A stretch of 64,000 bases of DNA from an uncultured Nostoc sp. Its GTDB lineage: Bacteria; Cyanobacteriota; Cyanobacteriia; Cyanobacteriales; Nostocaceae. The position numbers and the translations under genes are program-made. The notes below the pieces were generated by a model. It was not told where the DNA came from and did not search any database. It was given only the letters and a program-made list of their open reading frames with translations. Shown here one piece after another: positions 8,063-16,478 of this stretch. Location: positions 1 to 64,000 of the forward strand of contig NZ_CALMFY010000241.1 in the NCBI RefSeq assembly GCF_937863485.1, in the 5' to 3' direction. The first letter of the stretch is position 1; each line of letters starts with the position of its first letter.

Positions 8063-9073
8063 ATGCGTTATCAATTTAAATTTCGTCCCTATCAGCGAAG
8101 ATTTGGGCGAACACTGACTACCAATCATGGTAATTGGGATATTCGTGAGGGCATTATCCTCCGTCTCACTGATGAAACTCTTAGAGTCGGTTGGGGGGAA
8201 ATTGCCCCCATTAGCTGGTTCGGTTCCGAAACCCTAGAACAAGCTTTAGATTTTTGTCGCCAACTCCCAGAAGAAATCACAGACGAGATAATTTTCTCCA
8301 TCCCAGATGAGTTACCAGCTTGTCAATTTGGCTTTGAGTCAGCCTGCGAGTGGGGGAGTGGAAAGTGGGGAGTCGGAAGTAAGGGGGATGAAAAAAATAA
8401 TTTCATAACTCCTAACTCCTCACTCCTCCCCTACAGTGGCTTATTACCATCTGGGGAAGCAGCTTTAAATCAATGGGAAACCCTATGGCAGCAGGGATAT
8501 CGCACGTTTAAGTGGAAAATTGGTGTAGATGCGATCGCTGATGAACTAGAAATTTTTGAGTCCCTGGTACACACCTTACCTGCTTTTACGAAACTGCGAT
8601 TAGATGCTAACGGTGGACTCACCTATGAAGAAGCTAACTTATGGCTGTGGACTTGCGACAATCTCAAGGCAAATGGAGAACTATCCCTAGAAATTGAATT
8701 TATTGAACAACCGTTGCCTGTCGAGCAATTTCAGGGGATGTTGGAATTGAGTATGAGTTATGAAACTGCGATCGCCTTAGATGAATCTGTCGCCACACTT
8801 GGACAACTCGCCGCCTGTTATCAACAAGGTTGGCGAGGGATTTTTGTGATAAAGCCTGGGATAGTCGGATCACCATCTCGTCTGAGAAAGTTTTGCCACC
8901 AGCATCAACTTGATACTGTATTTTCATCAGTATTTGAAACTGCGATCGCAAGACTTGCAGCACTCCAGCTAGCAGCAGAATTATCCCGAAACAACAGGGC
9001 AATTGGTTTTGGCATCGACCATTTTTTTGAACAAGAGGAAACGTGGCTTCAAAGTTTATGCAACGACCTTTAG
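8063..9073 (+). CDS. menC: o-Succinylbenzoate synthase (with an internal low-complexity insert)
   Basis: A 336-residue enolase-superfamily enzyme that dehydrates SHCHC to o-succinylbenzoate. Catalytic features are present: Lys150/Lys152 (FKWKIGV), Asp181 (LRLDANGG), Glu215 (IEQPLP), Asp240 (ALDES) and Lys264 (FVIKPGIVGS). Residues about 97-121 are a Gly/Ser/Asn-rich stretch encoded by GGGGAGT-type and CTAACTCCTCACTCC repeats (8348-8425), like the intergenic repeats near 22710-22740. This looks like an in-frame insertion between the capping domain and the barrel. It overlaps menE by 31 bp. With all catalytic residues present, the enzyme is probably active. Confidence 0.92.
   Translation: MRYQFKFRPYQRRFGRTLTTNHGNWDIREGIILRLTDETLRVGWGEIAPISWFGSETLEQALDFCRQLPEEITDEIIFSIPDELPACQFGFESACEWGSGKWGVGSKGDEKNNFITPNSSLLPYSGLLPSGEAALNQWETLWQQGYRTFKWKIGVDAIADELEIFESLVHTLPAFTKLRLDANGGLTYEEANLWLWTCDNLKANGELSLEIEFIEQPLPVEQFQGMLELSMSYETAIALDESVATLGQLAACYQQGWRGIFVIKPGIVGSPSRLRKFCHQHQLDTVFSSVFETAIARLAALQLAAELSRNNRAIGFGIDHFFEQEETWLQSLCNDL
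8348..8425 (+). repeat. Dispersed repeat inserted in frame within menC
   Basis: Tandem GTGGGGAGT-like units are followed by CTCCTAACTCCTCACTCCTCC, roughly the inverse complement of the first half. The sequence family matches AGTTAGGAGTGAGTAGTTAGG in the gap near 22711-22737. It codes for a low-complexity loop and keeps the frame. Confidence 0.65.
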
Positions 9074-10452
9074 ACTGTCTTAATAATCTGGCTCAAGATG
9101 ATTGGCTTATCGGTTATAACAGCAGTGAATTTAATCAAGTAGCTCAAGAATTATATTTTGAACTCACACAGTTATCAGCGTGGAGAACACCACCAAAAAT
9201 TATCTTAGCTGAACGCGAACCATTACGATTTTTAGCCAGTTTTATTGCCGCTTGTGCAGCTAATTGTCCAGTTTTTCTTTGTAATCCCGACTGGGGAACA
9301 CAAGAATGGCAACAAGTCTTTGATTTAGTACAGCCAGATATTATTTGGGGAATCGGGAATCGGGAATCGGGAATCGGGAATGGGAATAATTACCAATGCC
9401 CAATACCCCATGCCCCATGCCCAATGATTATGATTCCCACAGGTGGTTCATCAGGACAGATTAAATTTGCCATCCACACTTGGGAAACTCTCACAGCATC
9501 TGTACAAGGATTTATAGAATACTTTCAATTAAAGCGAGTTAATTCCTTTTGTGTATTGCCACTGCATCACGTTAGCGGTTTAATGCAATTTATGCGCTCT
9601 TTCACCACCGGAGGTAAACTGGCTATTTTGCCATTCAAAGCAGTAGAATCCGGTCAAATATTGAATATTAAAAAATCTAATTTTTTTATATCTTTAGTAC
9701 CAACACAGTTACAACGTCTCTTAGAAAATCCCGAATTAACTGAATGGCTATCCCAATTTAATACTGTACTTTTGGGAGGTGCGCCAGCATGGAACGAACT
9801 ACTAGAAAAAGCCAGATTTCATCACATCCGGTTAGCACCAACCTATGGCATGACAGAAACCGCCTCTCAAATTGCTACCCTCAAACCAGATGATTTCCTG
9901 AGCGGGAAAATTAGTAGTGGTCAGATTTTACCCCATGCCCAGATAACTATTCACAATCAGCAAGGCAAAATTTTAAATTCAAATCAAATAGGAAATATCA
10001 CTATTCATGCTCAATCTTTAGCGCTTGGTTACTATCCTAAAACCAGAGAAAATCAGGATACTTTCCAAGTAGATGATTTGGGCTTTTTAGACGACCAAAA
10101 TTATTTAAATATTGTTGGACGTGGCAGCGACAAAATTATTACAGGTGGAGAAAATATTTACCCAGCAGAGATTGAATCAGCTATACAAGCAACTCAAATG
10201 GTTGCCGATATTTGTGTCATCGGCATCCCAGATAAACACTGGGGACAAGCCTTAACAGCTATTTACATTCCCAAACAATCAGATACCTCTGCCTTAAAAA
10301 TCCAAACCCTACTCAAAGACAAACTCAGCAAATTTAAAATCCCTAAATATTGGATTCCCCAGCAAAACTTACCCCGCAACTCCCAAGGTAAGATTAACCG
10401 CCAACAACTACAGCAAATAGCCACAGAATTCCTGCAAAATCCGATCACATAA
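9043..10452 (+). CDS. menE: o-Succinylbenzoate-CoA ligase (with an internal repeat insert)
   Basis: A 469-residue ANL-superfamily AMP-forming ligase that activates o-succinylbenzoate with ATP and CoA. Seen: phosphate loop MIPTGGSSGQIKF, LAPTYGMTETASQIA, FLDDQNYLNIVGRGSDKIITGG-type hinge region (read in pieces), and the C-terminal catalytic lysine in LPRNSQGKINR. Just before the phosphate loop, about 26 residues (GIGNRESGIGNGN... to ...HAPCPM) are encoded by GGGAATC direct repeats and CCCAATGCCC-type repeats, an apparent in-frame insertion. It overlaps menC by 31 bp and is convergent with the thioesterase gene. Confidence 0.92.
   Translation: MASKFMQRPLDCLNNLAQDDWLIGYNSSEFNQVAQELYFELTQLSAWRTPPKIILAEREPLRFLASFIAACAANCPVFLCNPDWGTQEWQQVFDLVQPDIIWGIGNRESGIGNGNNYQCPIPHAPCPMIMIPTGGSSGQIKFAIHTWETLTASVQGFIEYFQLKRVNSFCVLPLHHVSGLMQFMRSFTTGGKLAILPFKAVESGQILNIKKSNFFISLVPTQLQRLLENPELTEWLSQFNTVLLGGAPAWNELLEKARFHHIRLAPTYGMTETASQIATLKPDDFLSGKISSGQILPHAQITIHNQQGKILNSNQIGNITIHAQSLALGYYPKTRENQDTFQVDDLGFLDDQNYLNIVGRGSDKIITGGENIYPAEIESAIQATQMVADICVIGIPDKHWGQALTAIYIPKQSDTSALKIQTLLKDKLSKFKIPKYWIPQQNLPRNSQGKINRQQLQQIATEFLQNPIT
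9350..9424 (+). repeat. Dispersed repeat inserted in frame within menE
   Basis: Four and a half copies of GGGAATC are followed by imperfect CCAATGCCC / CCCCATG units. The block lies in coding sequence immediately upstream of the ATP-binding loop and keeps the frame. These strings are typical of Nostoc intergenic repeats. Confidence 0.65.
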
Positions 10453-10469
10453 TCTCTCTCGACTTTCTT

Positions 10470-10547
10470 CTCTCTGCGCCGCGCCAGTTGCTTCAACGGG
10501 GGGAACCCCCGCAACGCACTGGCTTCTCAGCGTCTCTGCGGTTCGTA
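10470..10547. repeat. GC-rich dispersed repeat at the menE/thioesterase 3' ends
   Basis: A repeat with CTCTGCGCCGCGCCAGTTGC, then AACGGGGGGAACCCCCGC, then CACTGGCTTCTCAGCGTC. It fills the gap between the convergent genes and encodes the thioesterase C-terminus. The GGGGG/CCCCC palindrome could act as a bidirectional terminator. Confidence 0.6.
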
Positions 10548-10936
10548 TCCAACCACTGGATAATTTCTTCAGGTAATTCCTGCTTACTTCTACTACTCGC
10601 ATCAATACAAACATGCCTACTAATAGCCTTAGCAACTACCACCTCAGCCACTGTAATTTCGTAAGTAATTTCAAACTTATCAACACCTAGTTTTTGAGGT
10701 ATTAAACTAATCAGCAACTTGTCCCCTACAAACATAGGGCGCAAAAAATCAATATTAGCATGAACAATAGGGAAAGCCACAGATGGACTAGCAAAAAAAT
10801 CTTTGAGATTAATACTTGATGCTTCTAGAGATTCTTCATAAGCTTCATGACAAATACCCAAAACGTTAGCAAAATAAACTACCCCAGCAGCATCAGTATC
10901 TTGAAAGCGAACCGTGCGGTTATAAGTAAAAGGCAT
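10493..10936 (-). CDS. 1,4-dihydroxy-2-naphthoyl-CoA hydrolase (hotdog thioesterase)
   Basis: A 4-hydroxybenzoyl-CoA thioesterase-type hotdog protein of about 147 residues. [25 protein letters not shown] contains the catalytic Asp ([10 protein letters not shown]) and the helix that binds Co[16 protein letters not shown] follows. In cyanobacteria this family hydrolyses DHNA-CoA between MenB and MenA, so the position beside menE fits. I prefer the ATG at 10936 ([11 protein letters not shown]) to the TTG nine bases earlier. The last ~15 residues ([15 protein letters not shown]) are read from a dispersed GC-rich repeat and replace the native tail. Confidence 0.88.
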   Translation of the reverse strand: MPFTYNRTVRFQDTDAAGVVYFANVLGICHEAYEESLEASSINLKDFFASPSVAFPIVHANIDFLRPMFVGDKLLISLIPQKLGVDKFEITYEITVAEVVVAKAISRHVCIDASSRSKQELPEEIIQWLDTNRRDAEKPVRCGGSPR

Positions 10937-11112
10937 TTTTGACAATTAAATATTAAAAACAAAAAAACAGTAGGTTGATTGCCTGCTCTACAAACTAATT
11001 TTATTGCAACTAAGTAAGTCGGTGATAAAAATTCAATTTCCCCAGTTATGAGTTTGTATCGAGATGTTTAGTCTCATCTAATGCTTTGAGGGGTAAGAAA
11101 GAGCGATCGCTT

Positions 11113-11571
11113 CTACATTGACTCCAACGGCGGAACCTCGAAGTCATTAAACGAGCAAACATTGTAAGACGAAGTTGCTAGAGCTTTCACCAGCTTATCG
11201 TCGAGAGTCAGCAAAGTAGCACCTACCTGCTGTGAAAGTGCAACATAAGAGCCATCATAGGCGGAGATTCCATAATTTAAGGCGATCGCAACTGCATCCG
11301 CCATCAAGTCAGATGTTGAAACAACACGTAAAGGAAAAGCTTTGAGGGTGGCTAAATCTGTCTGAACCTCAGCAACAGTGTACATCCTTGCACGGACGTA
11401 CTTCAATAAAGCGTTAGCACACTCAATATAAAAAAGGTCTGGAACAAATATTTCCGTCTGTGGATTGGCAAAATGGTCGAAAAGCTGATTAACTTTGGCA
11501 GTTAGTGGATCAGCGATAAAATACTTGATACATACACTGGTATCTAACACGCATCTAAGCGGGGTAGTCAT
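11113..11571 (-). CDS. vapC: VapC-type PIN-domain toxin
   Basis: A 152-residue PIN nuclease. The acidic active-site set is present: Asp10 (CVLDTSV), Glu50 (FYIECAN), Asp106 (SAYDGSYVAL) and Asp124/125 (LTLDDKLV). It is expected to be a Mg2+-dependent endoribonuclease that cuts tRNA or rRNA when free of its antitoxin (family knowledge). It is translationally coupled to the upstream antitoxin by an ATGA overlap (11568-11571). It is the second toxin-antitoxin module in the first 12 kb. Confidence 0.88.
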   Translation of the reverse strand: MTTPLRCVLDTSVCIKYFIADPLTAKVNQLFDHFANPQTEIFVPDLFYIECANALLKYVRARMYTVAEVQTDLATLKAFPLRVVSTSDLMADAVAIALNYGISAYDGSYVALSQQVGATLLTLDDKLVKALATSSYNVCSFNDFEVPPLESM

Positions 11572-11834
11572 CTGTCGCGGTCTTCTCGAATCAGTTGAGT
11601 ACTATCAGGTAATCCGAAGTCTGCTGGATTCACACGGCGACGCTGGCGACTTTCTTCTATGACTTTAAGTACATTTTGTCGTTTCTGGTCTTCTATTTGC
11701 TGTGCTTCAGTTTTTAAAGCTTGTTCTAACAGAGTTATAACTTGGGCGTTAATTGAACGGTGCTGAGATGCGGCTAACTCTTGCAGCTTGGCATACAAAT
11801 CATCGGGTAAATTTCTTACATAAAGGGTAGCCAT
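11568..11834 (-). CDS. vapB: VapB/FitA-type ribbon-helix-helix antitoxin
   Basis: An 88-residue protein opening MATLYVRNLPDDLYAKLQEL, a ribbon-helix-helix of the FitA/Arc type (strand, then helices to about residue 42: HRSINAQVITLLEQAL). The C-terminal half is charged (QRRRVNPADFGLPDSTQLIR) and probably wraps the toxin. It precedes vapC with a 4-bp overlap and is likely autoregulatory at its own promoter. Confidence 0.87.
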   Translation of the reverse strand: MATLYVRNLPDDLYAKLQELAASQHRSINAQVITLLEQALKTEAQQIEDQKRQNVLKVIEESRQRRRVNPADFGLPDSTQLIREDRDR

Positions 11835-12290
11835 CGCTTTACCTCGAAGTAGGATTTATCATGCTAGCACGATGCAAGCATAAAGGCTAGTCATTGCTCT
11901 CACTAGTCGCCTTAAGATGAGCAATATCCTATTTCTTGGTAATTCTTATCCATTAAAGACTAAAGGCTATTGTAGATAAACGATGGGGGCGATCGCTCTC
12001 CTTACTCCTGCTAAAATAGCTTACAGCTTGCCTCGGCTTCATTCCCTAAATTTAATCTCGGAAAGGCTAAGGAGGTAAGTTAAACCCTTCCTGAAGCTGA
12101 AAGGGCAATTAGACAAGGGCGTGATAGAACAGTTTAAGATTGTTCAGCGCTTTTGAAGAGTATTTGCTGTTCTTAATAATTTAAAAAGTTGTAGCTTTTG
12201 CCTACAAGTTTATTTGAGATTCAACGTATATAATAATTATGTAATAATACTTACAGATTTATATAAAAAATACTCGGGGCATAAAATTTA
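11835..12290. other. Intergenic region between vapB and the GTPase gene
   Basis: No gene is supported. Base composition falls sharply toward AT near 12170, where the AT-rich two-gene unit begins. CTAAGGAGGTAAG near 12068 resembles a ribosome site but leads to no open frame. The 120 bp before the GTPase start are very AT-rich (GTATATAATAATTATG) and could hold its promoter. This is a likely left edge of the accessory segment. Confidence 0.4.
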
Positions 12291-13214
12291 ATGACTAAGA
12301 GAAGAATTGTTTTCTTTATTGCTTTAGTAAGTATTACTATTATGATGATAATTTATATTCAAAAAATTAAACAACCTACTTACGCCGATATACTTATAGC
12401 TCTTATATTTCCTGTATTAATAACTATTATAACTTATGCTATTCAGCCTGTTAGCGAATGGTTAGATAATTATTTAAACGAACCTAATTTAAAAAATAAA
12501 GGTTGTACTATTTATTTATACGGTGGTGCAGGGACAGGTAAAACAAGTTTAGCAAATAGTTGGTATACGGCTAATACACTTCCTCATGTGTCAACAACAG
12601 ATATTCACTGTTATGAACTTGAAATTCCACGTAACTCTTTAAAACGGAAATACACTAAAATTCGCGTAATTGATTATAAAGGGCAAAAACAGTCTCAAGT
12701 GACTACTAATATTCCAGATAAATTTGTAGGAAGAAAAAATAAACGTCTAGTAAATGCTGCTTTATTTCTAGTGGATATTGTAGGACGCTTTGATGAAAAC
12801 GATGATATTTTAGATACAGAACGGAAACAATTGTTGTGGCTAAATAGTAACACAGAAGTAAAAGTAAATGAAAGAATTAAAGAACACACATCTTACATAA
12901 ATGGAAGTTTAGAAATAGTTTTTTCTGTCATTTACAGTCTTAATTTAAGAAGTGTTAAACTTGTGATAAATAAATTTGATATTATAGAAGATTTACTAAA
13001 AAACGGCTTTTTACCTAATCCTTCTAATTTAGATCATACTGACTATGCTAAAAAACTTTTTGAAAAAATAGAATCAGAAATATCTCAAGCTTGTCGAGAA
13101 AATAACATACAAGATTTTTCAGTCGAAGTTATCAGTGCTACAAAAGATTATAGAACTCGGTTTGTTTTAGAAAGTATCATTTCTACTTACGAAAATTATA
13201 TTCAGCAAATTTAG
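12291..13214 (+). CDS. Membrane-anchored P-loop GTPase-like protein
   Basis: A 307-residue protein with two N-terminal membrane segments (about 5-24 and 32-52) and then a GTPase-like core. Walker A is GGAGTGKTS (78-86), a DxxG-like motif is DYKG (128-131), NKFD (227-230) matches the G4 guanine-specificity motif NKxD, and SATK (282-285) matches G5. The core should face the cytoplasm. The specific family is not recognised. It is AT-rich compared with its neighbours and lies 22 bp upstream of a second membrane protein gene, suggesting a two-gene unit, perhaps horizontally acquired. Possible roles are membrane stress sensing or defence; this is inference only. Confidence 0.8.
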   Translation: MTKRRIVFFIALVSITIMMIIYIQKIKQPTYADILIALIFPVLITIITYAIQPVSEWLDNYLNEPNLKNKGCTIYLYGGAGTGKTSLANSWYTANTLPHVSTTDIHCYELEIPRNSLKRKYTKIRVIDYKGQKQSQVTTNIPDKFVGRKNKRLVNAALFLVDIVGRFDENDDILDTERKQLLWLNSNTEVKVNERIKEHTSYINGSLEIVFSVIYSLNLRSVKLVINKFDIIEDLLKNGFLPNPSNLDHTDYAKKLFEKIESEISQACRENNIQDFSVEVISATKDYRTRFVLESIISTYENYIQQI

Positions 13215-13236
13215 ATTATTAGTACAAGAATCAAAA

Positions 13237-13716
13237 ATGAAAGATGAAAATGACCCCAAAAAAAACTTAGAAGAATTAAAGAGAAAGATAGATTACCGTC
13301 AAGATGAGGTTAAAGGCAGTAATAAAATATCTACACTATTCAATACTTCTAAGACAGATTTTTACAGTCCTCTACTATCTTTAATTACTGTAATATCTAC
13401 TGTACTATCTGTAATATTTGGAATAAATTTGATTTTTAATAATGAAAATAATGAAAAATATATTAATATTTTGATTGTAGATAATATAGGAAAACCAATA
13501 GAAAATGCTGAAGTCGTATTTGTAAATGAAAGTAGCCCGTCGATTCAAAACACCAATAATCAAGGCTTTATTAAACTTAAAGTTCCACCACAACAAGAAT
13601 TAGATGTTCTTATTAGAAAAAATGGTTTTACACCAATGTTAGCCAGAATAGATATAAAAGAAGAGTCTAAAATAAATAAGATTTATCAATTAGAAATAGA
13701 AAAACACACCCCGTAG
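13237..13716 (+). CDS. Single-pass membrane protein with carboxypeptidase-regulatory-like beta-sandwich
   Basis: A 159-residue protein: a charged N-terminal coil-like segment (1-40), one membrane helix (about 43-67, PLLSLITVISTVLSVIFGI), then a small beta domain (about 76-155). The domain contains VDNIGKPIENAEVVF, a TNNQGFIKLKVP turn and RKNGFTPM, the general pattern of carboxypeptidase-regulatory-like/Ig-like modules. It follows the GTPase gene by 22 bp with the same AT-rich composition, so the two are probably co-expressed. The domain resemblance is from pattern reading only. Confidence 0.72.
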   Translation: MKDENDPKKNLEELKRKIDYRQDEVKGSNKISTLFNTSKTDFYSPLLSLITVISTVLSVIFGINLIFNNENNEKYINILIVDNIGKPIENAEVVFVNESSPSIQNTNNQGFIKLKVPPQQELDVLIRKNGFTPMLARIDIKEESKINKIYQLEIEKHTP

Positions 13717-13757
13717 ATTATCCTGTCTTTGTTATAACAATCCGGAATCATTGGTGA

Positions 13758-14156
13758 GAAAATAATAAGCTAAAAAATCCTTATTTTACAAGCGTTATAG
13801 CCTTTATTAATTCTCACGTATCATTTAGCATTGCTCTAGATAAAACCTATGTCAAATTGTGCCAGTTTTTGGATGACAAACCAGGAGTAGCGCGAACCCT
13901 TGCTCAACAGTTATTAAGGTCAGGAACATCGATAGGAGCTAATGTAGAAGAAGCACAAGCTGCTCAAAGCAAAGCAGATTTTATTAGCAAGCTCATGATT
14001 GCATTAAAAGAATCCCGTGAAACTCGGTATTGGTTAAGATTGCTCATTGCTTCCGAAATAGTACCTCAAGAAAGAATTAGTCAACTCCAAACCGAAGCCG
14101 AAGAACTAACAAAAATTCTTGGTGCCATCATTATCTCCACCAAAGGCTCCACCTAA
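13758..14156 (+). pseudogene. Four-helix-bundle (S23/Avd-like) protein, start unclear
   Basis: The frame is open from 13758 (after TGA at 13755) to TAA at 14156. It contains the family core LAQQLLRSGTSIGANVEEAQ, then KADFISKLMIALKESRETRYWLRLL. Homology-like sequence begins upstream of the TTG at 13857 (SFSIALDKTYVKLCQF), yet no ATG or GTG exists there. Either a rare start (ATT at 13806) is used or the N-terminus was lost; a minimal product would be 99 residues from 13857. The family derives from rRNA intervening-sequence proteins and is related to Avd of diversity-generating retroelements, but no reverse transcriptase is nearby. Confidence 0.6.
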
Positions 14157-14200
14157 GCTCATCCTCCTCAATTTTTAATTTTTAATTTTTAATTCCTCAA

Positions 14201-14285
14201 CGGAGAGGGGGAGATTCGAACTCCCGGAGGTTTTAGCCTCATCCGATTTCAAGTCGGACGCAATCGACCACTCTGCCACCTCTCC
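14201..14285 (-). tRNA. tRNA-Ser (anticodon TGA)
   Basis: A class II tRNA on the minus strand: acceptor GGAGAGG/CCTCTCC, D-arm GGCAGAGTGG, anticodon loop CTTGAAA (TGA), long variable arm (GATGAGGCTAAAACCTCC) and T-arm GAGTTCGAATCTC. The discriminator is G, as in serine tRNAs. CCA is not encoded. It sits at the right edge of the accessory stretch at 11-14 kb. Confidence 0.95.
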
Positions 14286-14416
14286 AGTAAATCTGTCAAA
14301 CTTGTGTTTACCTTACTTTCAGACGCTATTCAGGCGCTTTTGTTGGTTAGCACTAAAGCTGACAGATCATACTATATCGTATCATCTACGCAGATTGCAC
14401 TAGTAGATGCGAATGT

Positions 14417-15334
14417 CTACGACACACTACGCGATCGCTCATACAAAATTTCCTCTGAAGCCACCTGGAAGTCATTGTCCACCCAAACTAGGGAAACTTG
14501 GGAAACCATACCCGCCTCTAGGGAGACAATGGAAAAGTTACGCAACTTCTCGCTGTCATTTTTCACAATCCTCGGCACAGTGGCTGCATTCAAGTAAATT
14601 GTCCCCTCTGGACTTCTAAAGATAGATTTCCGCAGCACCTTAGTATGTCTTAGAGTATGGTGCATATGACCAAATGTCACCAGGGGAATAGTTTTACCAG
14701 CAGTCAAGGCTTGAGAAATCGCCTCGCCAAAATCTGGATCGCCAAAGTCGCCGCCAATTGGGTGCCAGTCTTTGCCGCAGGGGTCTTCGGGGCGATCGCC
14801 TAACCCACTAGGCCCATTGTGACCCAAAAATATAATCGTCTCGTAAGCAGCGCTTTTGACTGCTTTAAAGATGCGATCGGCGGATTCTTCCAAACTCGTC
14901 ACACCGTAACGTTCTTTACAGATTTCCGCGAATTTCCACTCTGGGCCACCCCAGGTAAAGGGACGACCCCCCACTACAGTTAAATTCCAAGCGGGAAAAT
15001 CTAGCTTACCGTAACCGACATGGGACGCGCCTAATAAATCGAGTTGTTCTTGTACCCAGTCCTCCTTAGAGCGGTCATAAGGAGCCTTCTTACGTCCCCA
15101 TTCCGTAGCGGTGTACCAAGCATCGTGGTTGCCCATCACGGCTGCTTTGGGAATATCGAGAGCGGCGATCGCTCTGACCACTTCTACCGATTCATTGCCA
15201 AAATCCCCGACAAACAGCACTAAGTCAACACCCAGATGCTTGAGTGCAATACCATCTTCCACTTCCCATTGGTCGTGAACATCTCCAACTACAGCAATTT
15301 TCAGGGTTATCAATTGAGTTTTCTGACTGGTCAT
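14417..15334 (-). CDS. Metallophosphoesterase (calcineurin-like), cyanobacterial type
   Basis: About 305 residues. All metal-binding motifs are present: VVGDVHDQW, FVGDFGNES, VMGNHDAW, LGHNGPSG and FGHMHH. The family cleaves phosphomonoesters or diesters with a dinuclear metal centre; the substrate is unknown. I start at the ATG at 15334 (MTSQKTQLITLKIAV) because AAGGAAAG precedes it, rather than the further upstream ATG at 15391. The last few residues (YERSRSVS) come from a HIP1-containing repeat at 14403-14440, so the native C-terminus may have been replaced. It is divergent from nadA. Confidence 0.85.
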   Translation of the reverse strand: MTSQKTQLITLKIAVVGDVHDQWEVEDGIALKHLGVDLVLFVGDFGNESVEVVRAIAALDIPKAAVMGNHDAWYTATEWGRKKAPYDRSKEDWVQEQLDLLGASHVGYGKLDFPAWNLTVVGGRPFTWGGPEWKFAEICKERYGVTSLEESADRIFKAVKSAAYETIIFLGHNGPSGLGDRPEDPCGKDWHPIGGDFGDPDFGEAISQALTAGKTIPLVTFGHMHHTLRHTKVLRKSIFRSPEGTIYLNAATVPRIVKNDSEKLRNFSIVSLEAGMVSQVSLVWVDNDFQVASEEILYERSRSVS

Positions 15335-15483
15335 GCCACTTTCCTTGCCGTCTATCTCCAGGATATGAAACTCAGCCCGATTTGGACACAACCCGAAAAT
15401 ATCAACCGCCCACTATTTTTGGTAAAAACTACTATAATTGATTCCACAGGATATAAATTTGCAACTTAGAGCACCCCCTAACT

Positions 15484-16458
15484 GTGTTTACTACTGCACT
15501 AGCTCAACGAGAAAAAACCCAACCGGGTGAACTACCACTAGATTTGTTTGCCGCCATTGAGAGTCTCAAAAAAGAACTCAATGCAGTTATTCTGGCGCAT
15601 TATTATCAAGAGCCAGATATTCAGGATATTGCAGACTTTATTGGGGATTCATTACAACTGGCGAAAGCAGCAGAAAAAACCAATGCGGATGTGATCGTCT
15701 TTGCTGGTGTTCATTTCATGGCAGAAACAGCAAAGATCCTTAATCCCGATAAATTAGTACTTTTACCAGATTTGAATGCTGGTTGTTCTTTAGCCGACAG
15801 TTGTCCACCAGAGGCGTTTGCAGCTTTTAAAGCAGCGCATCCAGATCATCTGGTGGTGTCTTACATTAACTGCTCTGCTGATATTAAAGCGATGAGCGAT
15901 ATTATTTGTACTAGTTCCAATGCTGTGAAAATTGTGCAGCAGATACCGAAGGAACAGCCGATTATTTTTGCCCCAGATCGGAATTTGGGGCGGTATGTCA
16001 TGGAACAGACCAAACGAGATTTAGTGCTATGGCAAGGTAGCTGTATTGTCCATGAAACCTTTTCGGAAAAGAAAATTGTCCAGTTAAAAATTGCCCACCC
16101 AGAAGCAGAGGCGATCGCCCACCCAGAATGTGAAAGTAGTGTATTGCGCCACGCCAGCTTTATTGGCTCTACAGCCGCTTTACTCAAGTATTGTCAAAAC
16201 AGCCCCACCAAGGAATTTATCGTTGCTACGGAGCCTGGAATCATTCACCAAATGCAAAAACTAGCTCCTGACAAGCATTTTATTCCTGCACCGCCAATGA
16301 ATAACTGCGCCTGCAACGAATGTCCATTTATGCGGTTAAACACCCTAGAAAAGCTCTACTGGGCAATGAAAAATCGCACTCCCGAAATTACCATGTCAGA
16401 GGATATCCGCCTTGCTGCACTGCGACCAATGCAACGAATGCTAGAGATGAGTATGTAA
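15484..16458 (+). CDS. nadA: Quinolinate synthase
   Basis: A 324-residue NadA that condenses iminoaspartate with dihydroxyacetone phosphate to quinolinate in NAD synthesis. Seen: [19 protein letters not shown] near the start, [10 protein letters not shown] (Cys101 region), YINCSADIK, and the C-terminal [11 protein letters not shown] with the CxxCxxC arrangement; conserved cysteines ligate an oxygen-sensitive [4Fe-4S] cluster. The start is GTG. A strong hairpin follows (16479-16509). Confidence 0.95.
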   Translation: MFTTALAQREKTQPGELPLDLFAAIESLKKELNAVILAHYYQEPDIQDIADFIGDSLQLAKAAEKTNADVIVFAGVHFMAETAKILNPDKLVLLPDLNAGCSLADSCPPEAFAAFKAAHPDHLVVSYINCSADIKAMSDIICTSSNAVKIVQQIPKEQPIIFAPDRNLGRYVMEQTKRDLVLWQGSCIVHETFSEKKIVQLKIAHPEAEAIAHPECESSVLRHASFIGSTAALLKYCQNSPTKEFIVATEPGIIHQMQKLAPDKHFIPAPPMNNCACNECPFMRLNTLEKLYWAMKNRTPEITMSEDIRLAALRPMQRMLEMSM

Positions 16459-16478
16459 CTAGTATTTTTTATCCAGAT

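Noticed and set aside
13857-14156. Idea that the four-helix-bundle protein is an Avd subunit of a diversity-generating retroelement.
   Set aside because: No reverse transcriptase, template repeat or variable repeat was seen in the surrounding sequence; the broader four-helix-bundle family is the safer call.
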